A stretch of DNA of 10,163 nt from an uncultured euryarchaeote (GTDB lineage: Archaea > Nanohalarchaeota > Nanosalinia > Nanosalinales > Nanosalinaceae). This document shows, piece after piece, positions 1 through 5,090 of this stretch. The notes beneath the pieces were generated by a model. The model was given only the letters and a program-made list of their open reading frames with translations, was not told the DNA's origin and did not search any database. A program made the translations under genes and the position numbers. The stretch is from the NCBI GenBank assembly GCA_937132175.1, contig CAKZNU010000086.1:1-10163 (forward strand), in the 5' to 3' direction. Positions within the stretch are counted from its first letter, which is position 1. Each line of letters opens with the position of its first letter.

Positions 1-82
1 TCTCAACTGCAGATCTTGGTCCTTCCTCTTTTTCCGGGTCTAGGTCCGTACGGAATAGGTCATCCGGAGTTTTCACTTCCAT
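1..82 (-). CDS. N-terminus of an unknown acidic protein (runs off left edge)
   Basis: An open frame begins with ATG at 82 and runs leftward through 27 codons to the window edge without a stop. It starts MEVKTPDDLFRTDLDPEKEE, which is acidic and hydrophilic like its neighbours. The start is well supported because a TATA box (TATAAC, minus strand, 111-106) lies at -29 to -24, the same spacing seen at the other genes here, so the message is probably leaderless. The gene follows the lectin-like gene in the same direction, 42 bases after its stop, but has its own promoter. Too little is visible to assign a family. No signal peptide or membrane segment is seen in the visible part. Confidence 0.6.
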   Translation of the reverse strand, partial: MEVKTPDDLFRTDLDPEKEEGPRSAVE

Positions 83-103
83 ATGAATACAGTAGATAAG
101 GGA

Positions 104-113
104 AAGTTATATG
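104..113 (-). promoter_or_regulatory. TATA box for the left-edge gene
   Basis: On the minus strand TATAAC occupies 111-106, 24-29 bases before the ATG at 82. This is the archaeal TATA position for a leaderless transcript. Confidence 0.5.
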
Positions 114-124
114 TCATACAGATT

Positions 125-964
125 TTACAGTAGCTTGATATCGTCGATGTAGCACTTGAACTTTCCGTTCATACTTGAGCCGAATGAACCTATGGCTACA
201 GAGCTTACTCCGGATGCAGAATCAACGAAAGATGCCTGGGATACCTTCTCTGTCGCTGAGCCTGCAGGACCGTAGAATATGCTGTAGGTCTGGTTCTGCC
301 AGTCGATCTCCATCCGGTACCTGCTCCATCTGTTGTACTCTCCGGTTGCGCCTCCAACATCAATCAACCCGCTTCCCTCGGAGTATACCGGGTTCGGATT
401 CGAGGTGCCTGTAGCCGTCGAGATACGTCCCTGTGAATCAAGCATCCAGAAGCCTACGCCACCCTGACCGAAGCTTTGCTCGTTGTAGCTCCAGGTAACC
501 GTCTGTGGCTGGTAACCGGAGCCATCGAGACTGTACACCGCTGCCGAAGTGAAGACGCCTGCACTCCGGGTATGGCCTATCGTATTGTTAGTTCCGTTGT
601 TCAACCTGTATGACCTAGATCCGTCCACGGACTCCCCGGAGACTACCTTCTCATCGGAGCTTGAAAGAGAGGTACTCCATCCTGCCGGGGTAGGGCCTCC
701 GGTCGAGTCATCCTCAAAGCTCTCTACAAGCACAGAAGTAGATACCGAGGTAGTGACAGCCAGGGTTCCATGGCTCTGCGTATGCACCCTTACGGACGGA
801 AGATCGGCTCCAGAAACCTCAGTGAGAGGTACAAAACCTGTACCAGAGTCCGTCTGAACCCTCAGAAACTCGTATATATCAGATCCGGAGTCACCCGGCT
901 GGAAAACCGGAACAGATACCTCTCCAGTATCTGTCTGTATCTGGACCTTACCTATCTCCGACAT
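125..964 (-). CDS. Lectin-like (ConA-type) protein with three N-terminal fibre-like repeats
   Basis: This is a 279-residue protein in two parts. Residues 6-73 hold three diverged copies of a short beta unit: KVQIQTDTGEVSVPVF, LRVQTDSGTGFVPLTEV and SVRVHTQSHGTLAVTTS. Such V-x-V-x-T-D-S-G-x-x-x-VP units remind me of haloarchaeal virus or provirus structural proteins; this is from memory and unchecked. Residues about 80-279 form a Gly/Ser/Asn/Trp-rich all-beta region ending CYIDDIKLL. An aromatic-rich core followed by a terminal IDD strand is typical of concanavalin A/LamG-like jelly rolls, which often bind sugars. There is no signal peptide or membrane helix. The ATG at 964 is chosen over an upstream in-frame TTG (970) because a TATA box sits at -30 to -23. 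It could be a virus-derived receptor-binding protein or a surface adhesin; the exact role is unknown. Confidence 0.8.
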   Translation of the reverse strand: MSEIGKVQIQTDTGEVSVPVFQPGDSGSDIYEFLRVQTDSGTGFVPLTEVSGADLPSVRVHTQSHGTLAVTTSVSTSVLVESFEDDSTGGPTPAGWSTSLSSSDEKVVSGESVDGSRSYRLNNGTNNTIGHTRSAGVFTSAAVYSLDGSGYQPQTVTWSYNEQSFGQGGVGFWMLDSQGRISTATGTSNPNPVYSEGSGLIDVGGATGEYNRWSRYRMEIDWQNQTYSIFYGPAGSATEKVSQASFVDSASGVSSVAIGSFGSSMNGKFKCYIDDIKLL

Positions 965-986
965 ACACAACTAACGTTCGTACTAC

Positions 987-994
987 AATATATA
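987..994 (-). promoter_or_regulatory. TATA box for the lectin-like gene
   Basis: On the minus strand TATATATT occupies 994-987, exactly -30 to -23 from the ATG at 964. It indicates a leaderless transcript. It lies just inside the 39-base gap after the phosphodiesterase stop codon, so this gene need not depend on the upstream operon. Confidence 0.65.
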
Positions 995-1003
995 CTCATA
1001 GGT

Positions 1004-1765
1004 TTACCTGAAGTAACTCAGTATCGCCTTGCCCACGTCCTCCGGCTGGTTGATTTCAGGCTCCACGTTGTTCGTGATTAAAACGGCGTCCTCATGGTGA
1101 TCCCCCTCTAAGGTACCGTGTGGGGTCTCCTCGGGCAGTGTCTGTACACGTCCCTCCCCGAACTCTGCGAAGCCGTGATCCGAAAGCACGATCAAAGGCT
1201 CATCCGAGTCAAAATCATAGTACTCCAGTAACTCTCCAAGAACCTCGTCCATCCTTCTGTACCACTCCAGTATCAGGTCCTTGTCGTTCCAGTAGAAGTG
1301 AGAAACTCTATCCAGCTGCATGAAGACGACCGCGAAAAACTCCGGGTCCTCCTCAAGAACCTCCTTCGACTTCTCCAGAAGCTTCTTTCTGTCCGCCTCA
1401 AGCTCCTCTAAGTCACTGGAAACCCCGAAGCCTTCCGGCTCGTACTCGGTGTTGTAGTTTATCGGCGGGATAACCGCAGGAACCTGAAGTATCTTTGACC
1501 CAACATCAAGACGCTCCCAGACAAACTCGGCATCGATATCCTCCCTTTTCTGGAGCTCGTCGTCTACCACAAAGTCCTTGTGTCCGTGTTCCTCCTGGCG
1601 CAGACCTGTAAATATCGAGGTCCAGAGAGGCGCAGACTTCGGCGTCTCCTCGACCGTAACAGTCTTGTACTCACACTCCTCCATTAATTTATCGAAGTTA
1701 GGGAGCTCGTCCCTGTGAGGTTTTATGATGTCCCACGTAGCCGCATCTATACCAAGTACCTTCAT
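1004..1765 (-). CDS. Alkaline phosphatase superfamily phosphodiesterase/phosphatase
   Basis: This 253-residue soluble enzyme has the core motifs of the type I phosphodiesterase/nucleotide pyrophosphatase branch of the alkaline phosphatase superfamily. The first metal aspartate is in GIDAATWD (D7). The nucleophile motif SAPLWTSIFTG gives T49 as the likely nucleophile. QLDRVSHFYW supplies D152 and H156, LSDHGF supplies D196 and H197, and the last metal histidine is in GDHHEDAVLI (H223/H224). The full two-zinc set therefore seems present, although the protein is shorter than many family members (often about 400 residues) and has little cap domain. The substrate cannot be read from sequence; a phosphodiester or phosphomonoester is expected. 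It follows the RHH gene by 23 bases, and AGGTG lies 8 bases before its ATG. That Shine-Dalgarno-like site fits an internal operon gene, whereas the other starts look leaderless. Confidence 0.85.
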   Translation of the reverse strand: MKVLGIDAATWDIIKPHRDELPNFDKLMEECEYKTVTVEETPKSAPLWTSIFTGLRQEEHGHKDFVVDDELQKREDIDAEFVWERLDVGSKILQVPAVIPPINYNTEYEPEGFGVSSDLEELEADRKKLLEKSKEVLEEDPEFFAVVFMQLDRVSHFYWNDKDLILEWYRRMDEVLGELLEYYDFDSDEPLIVLSDHGFAEFGEGRVQTLPEETPHGTLEGDHHEDAVLITNNVEPEINQPEDVGKAILSYFR

Positions 1766-1773
1766 ACAGTAGA

Positions 1774-1778
1774 CACCT
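1774..1778 (-). promoter_or_regulatory. Shine-Dalgarno-like site of the phosphodiesterase gene
   Basis: On the minus strand AGGTG lies 8 bases before the ATG at 1765, in the 23-base gap after the RHH gene. No TATA box is seen at -30, where RHH coding sequence lies. Translation from a shared transcript therefore explains this start best. Confidence 0.45.
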
Positions 1779-1788
1779 AGTTCTGTGT

Positions 1789-1983
1789 TCAGCCGTCGAG
1801 ATAGCCGAGGCTCTCGAGCTTCTGAAATATCTCCTTCGCCTGCTCCTCCGTAATCTCATCCTGATCCGAATCAGACTCCGCTAACTCCCTGAGCTTGTCC
1901 TGAACGAAACGGGAAAGGTTAATGTGGTTCTCGTCCACGAACTCCGCAAGATCATCAGGCAAAGAGATAGTTTTCCTCTGCAT
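1789..1983 (-). CDS. Ribbon-helix-helix (CopG/Arc-like) transcriptional regulator
   Basis: This 64-residue protein starts MQRKTISLPDDLAEFVDEN. A short basic beta strand (RKTISLP, residues 3-9), helix A (residues 9-19), a turn with NLSRF and helix B (residues about 23-36) are the layout of RHH DNA-binding proteins. These bind as dimers by inserting a two-stranded sheet in the major groove. The acidic tail (residues 37-64) is predicted helical and could contact a partner. An upstream in-frame ATG at 2001 is rejected: the TATA box would lie only 12 bases away, whereas it sits at -30 to -23 from the ATG at 1983. The promoter carries a palindrome over the TATA box, as expected for autorepression. 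The gene leads a two-gene operon with the phosphodiesterase. It could be a stand-alone repressor or an antitoxin-like partner of that enzyme. Confidence 0.8.
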   Translation of the reverse strand: MQRKTISLPDDLAEFVDENHINLSRFVQDKLRELAESDSDQDEITEEQAKEIFQKLESLGYLDG

Positions 1984-2002
1984 TATGCATAACTTAAACA
2001 TA

Positions 2003-2018
2003 CCTGTTTATTAACAGG
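2003..2018 (-). promoter_or_regulatory. Promoter/operator of the RHH-phosphodiesterase operon
   Basis: CCTGTT (2003-2008) and AACAGG (2013-2018) form a perfect 6-base inverted repeat around TATT. On the minus strand the TATA-like TAATAAAC (2013-2006) inside it lies at -30 to -23 from the RHH start at 1983. An extra half-site CAGGT follows at 2019-2023. A palindrome covering the TATA box is a natural operator for a dimeric repressor, probably the RHH protein itself (inferred). Confidence 0.55.
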
Positions 2019-2089
2019 CAGGTCTCAGAACCCTCACCAGACGAGATACCTCATCTTGTCTTACTGCTCCAGACACGCTGTGCCTGGAA

Positions 2090-2101
2090 CAGATATATCT
2101 G
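2090..2101. repeat. 12-base perfect palindrome upstream of paralogue 1
   Basis: CAGATATATCTG is a perfect palindrome in the 160-base space between the divergent RHH gene and paralogue 1. It lies about 30 bases upstream of the paralogue 1 TATA-like box, where a regulator could bind. It is short and AT-rich in the centre, so chance is possible. Confidence 0.3.
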
Positions 2102-2131
2102 AGCAAATACTCCAATCCATCTACAGAAAGC

Positions 2132-2139
2132 CATAAAAC
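2132..2139 (+). promoter_or_regulatory. TATA-like box for paralogue 1
   Basis: CATAAAAC lies at -30 to -23 from the ATG at 2162. It supports this start over the in-frame ATG at 2198 and indicates a leaderless transcript. Confidence 0.45.
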
Positions 2140-2161
2140 ACTCGCCTGACTCTAACGGCAC

Positions 2162-3058
2162 ATGGGAGCATCTCCTGTGCACAATAAACAGAGTATCATG
2201 TACGGACCCGGAGAAGGTAATGCATGGGTGGCTGTAAGAACCGATCAAGGACCGACAGTGATAGAAGGCGAGCCTTCCCTGGCAAGAGCCGTCTCAGCGG
2301 CAGACGAGGCAGTCAGGGGAATGCTGGGTAAAGAAGAGGACGAAGGCATTGAGGACGTAGACGACATACTTGAGTCCGACGAGGTAAAAGAGGTCAGAAA
2401 CGCCACAAAGGAGGATGCAAGTACCGAGAAACTGATGCCGGAGCCCGGATATGCAAGGGATACCGTTGTAGAGACTGTAGATGACGTCGACCTGGAAAGG
2501 CTGGCGTATGCAGCCTCAGAGGCCGGATACAGTACAAGAGTTATACCGGGAGAAGAGGACCTCTACGGAGGTAAGATAGATATTTTTCCGGGGGGAGAGT
2601 ATCTCTATGATGACAGGACGAATACAGATAGCTGGACGGTCGGGGAAACCAACTTACTCAGTCTTGGAGACGCGGCGCCGTCACCGGAAAGATCCAAAAC
2701 GTTCAGAAACGCCCGGAAACCTTCTAATCCGGATGCAGGGGTCAGAAAGATGGATCCGGAAAACCGCAAGGAAGTCGTAGAATCATATCTTCAGCGCGAG
2801 GAAGAAACAGGTATTCCGGAACACGAAGTCTACATCGAGACCGGCATAGACGAAAGTGAACTTATGGAAGCCGCGGAGAATGCAGGATACCGGCTCGATG
2901 CAAGTACAGGGTTGCTATGCGATGACGGAGGCAGGGCGGTAGGATCACTGGAAACCGAAGGAAGTGCCTTCACAGTCACAGGCTCCGAGGAACAGGAGGT
3001 TATCGAGAATTACGTAAGCTCGACCTCTACTTCCTCGGCTTACCCAGTAAACGTCTGA
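2162..3058 (+). CDS. Acidic protein of unknown function, paralogue 1 of 3
   Basis: This 298-residue, very acidic protein has no signal peptide or membrane helix, and I do not recognise the family. Its centre matches the two paralogues downstream: EVRNATKEDA (residues 77-86) corresponds to EIRRATPEDAG, then RDTVVETVDDVDLERLAYAA and AGY (99-123), ending at NLLSLG (164-169). The module reads as strand, helix with AA-x-x-GY, then several strands. It appears again near the C-terminus: VYIETGIDESELMEAAENAG (223-242) repeats the first copy, giving two modules in this protein. NRKEVVESYLQREEETG (201-217) matches the MKKYFEAEEEFG segment of the paralogues. The start at 2162 is favoured by the TATA spacing. 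The metalloprotease gene follows after 52 bases. It could be a regulator, inhibitor or substrate of the protease, but nothing proves this. Confidence 0.8.
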   Translation: MGASPVHNKQSIMYGPGEGNAWVAVRTDQGPTVIEGEPSLARAVSAADEAVRGMLGKEEDEGIEDVDDILESDEVKEVRNATKEDASTEKLMPEPGYARDTVVETVDDVDLERLAYAASEAGYSTRVIPGEEDLYGGKIDIFPGGEYLYDDRTNTDSWTVGETNLLSLGDAAPSPERSKTFRNARKPSNPDAGVRKMDPENRKEVVESYLQREEETGIPEHEVYIETGIDESELMEAAENAGYRLDASTGLLCDDGGRAVGSLETEGSAFTVTGSEEQEVIENYVSSTSTSSAYPVNV

Positions 3059-3083
3059 AGAAGTTTACCTTTCAGACACAGAC

Positions 3084-3090
3084 TTAAAAT
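3084..3090 (+). promoter_or_regulatory. Weak TATA-like box for the metalloprotease gene
   Basis: TTAAAAT lies at -27 to -21 from the ATG at 3111, slightly closer than at the other genes. GAGGTG at 3093-3098 could serve as a distant ribosome-binding site, so read-through from paralogue 1 is also possible. Confidence 0.3.
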
Positions 3091-3110
3091 CTGAGGTGCG
3101 TGAAGAGTAC

Positions 3111-3911
3111 ATGGATACAGAAACCCGTTCAGGAGACGCTGAAGGACTTCCGGAGCCCGGACCGGATATGGCCGAACCGGAGTCACCTGACCTAGGAGAG
3201 GAAGACGGTTATACCGACGGCACCGGGTTCGAAAGATATCCTGTCGAGAAGACGGCAGAGGAATACGGCATTGATGAGGCCTACGACTTTGCCCTCGAAC
3301 AGGATCTTCCGGACGGAGCAATAGCCGCGACAGCGAAGATCCCAGGGGTACGTGTTGAGGAGGTAGATGAGTACGAAGACCTTCTAAACTACGAGGAAAT
3401 AGCGGTAGACGAAGACGGAGACGTCTACGGGCTGGAAAGAGACGAACTCATCGGGTTTATCGCAGACTCCGAGGTCTACAGTGATCTGGACTACATCGAA
3501 CGTGAACACGTAAACCTCCACGAACTCAACCATCTGGAGCAGTTTACCGACGGGCTGTGGGGAGACTCTCTGGACGAGGGGTACAACCTCTCAGATTCGA
3601 TGCGTCAACAGCTGAACTACGTAGACCGCCTCCAAGAAGTATCAGAGGATCCGATACTCGGAAACTTCATAGACGACGGCGTCGTGACGGCCCTGGTGGA
3701 GGGATACGCCCAGAGGGTCACGGAGGCGATACAGCCAGAAGGGGAGGAAATCGGAGAAGACTTCTACCCAGGATATACTGCCGTCGCAGACTACCTCATG
3801 CAAGTTAACGGCACACATCCGGAAAAGGAGTTTGACCCTGAGATCAACCCCGAGAAAGCTCTGGAACCCGAGTTAGAGGAATCAGGGAACCCTACGGAAG
3901 TCGAAGGATAA
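3111..3911 (+). CDS. Zincin-type metalloprotease (HELNH...E)
   Basis: This 266-residue acidic protein carries HVNLHELNHLEQF, with the zinc-binding HExxH at residues 137-141. About 55 residues later, ALVEGYAQRV supplies a likely third zinc ligand, E197, in an E-G-x-A helix. HExxH followed by an EGxA helix is typical of gluzincin-type (clan MA) peptidases. No signal peptide, membrane helix or propeptide is evident, so it probably acts in the cytoplasm. Residues 1-45 are a disordered Pro/Glu/Asp-rich lead, and residues 46-110 form a small unknown domain. The C-terminal tail has HPEK and NPEKALEP, resembling the KPEK...NPEEALDQ stretch of paralogue 2. ATG 3111 is preferred over an in-frame GTG at 3096, which lies only 12 bases after the TATA-like box. 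It sits between paralogues 1 and 2, suggesting a shared process. The exact family is not recognised. Confidence 0.8.
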   Translation: MDTETRSGDAEGLPEPGPDMAEPESPDLGEEDGYTDGTGFERYPVEKTAEEYGIDEAYDFALEQDLPDGAIAATAKIPGVRVEEVDEYEDLLNYEEIAVDEDGDVYGLERDELIGFIADSEVYSDLDYIEREHVNLHELNHLEQFTDGLWGDSLDEGYNLSDSMRQQLNYVDRLQEVSEDPILGNFIDDGVVTALVEGYAQRVTEAIQPEGEEIGEDFYPGYTAVADYLMQVNGTHPEKEFDPEINPEKALEPELEESGNPTEVEG

Positions 3912-3968
3912 GAGATCTTAGAGTAGCTCAAGCCTACATGGTATTCATATGACCAAGCCAAACCCGCG

Positions 3969-3976
3969 TTTAAATT
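3969..3976 (+). promoter_or_regulatory. TATA box for paralogue 2
   Basis: TTTAAATT lies exactly at -30 to -23 from the ATG at 3999. It is a clear archaeal TATA box for a leaderless message and gives paralogue 2 a promoter separate from the metalloprotease gene. Confidence 0.65.
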
Positions 3977-3998
3977 AGTTACTATCAATTGGTCACAC

Positions 3999-4904
3999 AT
4001 GAGGGAGGCAGACTACGAAAGGGTGAAGCTGGTTGAAGACAGTACTGGCGGATATAAAGATCCGCTTATGGGCGGACTTCGACAGCGAATAAAAAGGGCA
4101 ATAAACACAGACCGAGACCTGGAACAAGTGAAGGAAGATCTCGGTCAGTACAGCGACAGCTACGACGAGATTCGAAGAGCAACCCCAGAGGATGCCGGAA
4201 TGGAGACTAAGGAGATAGGAAAAGATGAGAACCGTGATATAGTTGTAGACATAGATGGCGGCATAGATCAGTCATTAATGATGTACGCAGCGGCAGAGAA
4301 AGGATACATACCAGTTCTAGATCCTGATCCGAACGGTGAAACAGGAACAGTATTCATAAACGGATGGAGGATAGAAGAAGACAACCTAGTTAGTTTAGGC
4401 GGCACCGGAACAAGCACGCTAACCGAGCCAAGCAGAATTACAGGAGCCAATCATAGTGGAGTCTCCGCAAAGACAGAAGTGATGAAGAAGTACTTCGAGG
4501 CAGAGGAAGAGTTCGGAGACGGCCCGGTACCTCTGCCAGAAGTAATGGAGGTAAGTCTTCCATACAAACCTGAAAAACTGGACGTACCAACATATGACGC
4601 CCACAACCCTGAAGAAGCTCTAGACCAATCAGAGGGCCAGAGTGTTGAGAGTGATTCATCTAAAAGTAGTATTGAGGGTGATTTGACAGCAGCGGAGTTT
4701 GCCAGAGAGGTAGAGGCAAGCCTAAATGCCGATGATGGAACATATACAGATGAACTGAGTCACCTAAGGGATGGGAGGCCGACATCAACCGCAGACGAGA
4801 CTGAGAGAGACGACCACAGAGCGGTAATCAGAAACCAAGAGCAACTAACCACAGTAATTGATTACCTTGAGAGTCAGCATCCCGAAAGGAGCGGTGCTGT
4901 ATAA
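3999..4904 (+). CDS. Acidic protein of unknown function, paralogue 2 of 3
   Basis: This 301-residue soluble acidic protein is closely related to paralogue 3 and more distantly to paralogue 1. In order it has a variable N-terminus beginning MREADYERVK, a helical segment (about 25-50), SYDEIRRATPEDAG (54-67), the core module NRDIVVDIDGGIDQ with MMYAAAEKGY (78-103), DPDPNGETGTVFINGWRI (108-125) and NLVSLGG. TEVMKKYFEAEEEFGDGP (159-176) and PEVMEVSLPYKPEKLDVPTY (180-199) follow. A Ser/Glu-rich insert (about 211-250) is largely absent from paralogue 3. The last block, RAVIRNQEQ to YLESQHPE (274-296), is shared again. There are no catalytic motifs, Cys clusters or membrane helices. The start is fixed by the TATA box at -30. 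I do not recognise a family; a protein-binding or regulatory role is only a guess from its position next to a protease. Confidence 0.8.
   Translation: MREADYERVKLVEDSTGGYKDPLMGGLRQRIKRAINTDRDLEQVKEDLGQYSDSYDEIRRATPEDAGMETKEIGKDENRDIVVDIDGGIDQSLMMYAAAEKGYIPVLDPDPNGETGTVFINGWRIEEDNLVSLGGTGTSTLTEPSRITGANHSGVSAKTEVMKKYFEAEEEFGDGPVPLPEVMEVSLPYKPEKLDVPTYDAHNPEEALDQSEGQSVESDSSKSSIEGDLTAAEFAREVEASLNADDGTYTDELSHLRDGRPTSTADETERDDHRAVIRNQEQLTTVIDYLESQHPERSGAV
4320..4363 (+). repeat. 44-base block identical to 5403-5446
   Basis: These 44 bases in paralogue 2, encoding the DPDPNGETGTVFING segment, recur without change at 5403-5446 in paralogue 3 (offset 1083). Flanking DNA is clearly diverged. Confidence 0.85.
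4472..4505 (+). repeat. 34-base block identical to 5582-5615
   Basis: These 34 bases, encoding TEVMKKYFEAE, are identical in paralogues 2 and 3 (offset 1110). Confidence 0.8.
4528..4603 (+). repeat. 76-base block identical to 5638-5713
   Basis: These 76 bases, encoding the PLPEVMEVSLPYKPEKLDVP region, are identical in paralogues 2 and 3 (offset 1110), including third codon positions. The sequence on both sides differs. Confidence 0.85.
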
Positions 4905-5060
4905 TCCCACAGGCCATCTTACAGCACAAAAACCATAAAATTTAGCCATGGATGGAGGGAATCCTAACTGATAAGGGGTACAACGTTTCAACCTGTAAAG
5001 TAAGAAGTCTTGAAGCAGTTCAACCCCGAGCCATCCTCATACAGTGTGGGGTTGACACCA
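4905..5060. other. Intergenic region with inverted repeat before paralogue 3
   Basis: This space before the paralogue 3 promoter holds an 8-base inverted repeat, TCAACCCC (5020-5027) with GGGGTTGA (5048-5055), enclosing 20 bases and ending just before the TATA box. A TATA-like CATAAAATT at 4934-4942 could drive a short transcript from about 4965. In such a transcript GGGGT (4975-4979) could also pair with ACCCC (5023-5027), an alternative to the hairpin. A 37-codon frame at 4952-5065 is open but starts too close to that TATA-like box and runs into the next promoter, so I do not call it. The role is unknown. Confidence 0.35.
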
Positions 5061-5068
5061 TTTAAATA
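5061..5068 (+). promoter_or_regulatory. TATA box for paralogue 3
   Basis: TTTAAATA lies exactly at -30 to -23 from the ATG at 5091. It shares TTTAAAT and a following GTTAC with the paralogue 2 promoter, so the two genes may be controlled alike. Confidence 0.65.
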
Positions 5069-5090
5069 TTTTGTTACCTAGTGATAGTAT

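Noticed and set aside
549..1081. Rightward frames of about 100 codons opposite the lectin-like gene
   Set aside because: Composition is basic or Ser/Thr-rich, and they lie antisense to a gene with a good promoter and domain structure.
2051..2248. 65-codon leftward frame overlapping the start of paralogue 1
   Set aside because: The product is Cys/Trp/Phe-rich and not acidic, and it overlaps both promoter elements and a supported gene. It is probably chance.
3096..3110. GTG at 3096 as the metalloprotease start
   Set aside because: The TATA-like box would be only 12 bases upstream and no ribosome-binding site precedes it. ATG 3111 fits better, though the evidence is modest.
4952..5065. 37-codon frame in the gap before paralogue 3
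   Set aside because: It ends inside the paralogue 3 TATA box, its start is only about 14 bases after a TATA-like site, and it resembles no neighbour. Not called as a gene.
3981..5088. ACTATCA (3981-3987) and its reverse complement TGATAGT (5082-5088) near the paralogue 2 and 3 starts as a shared operator
   Set aside because: Seven bases, opposite orientation and different distance to the starts; too weak to separate from chance.
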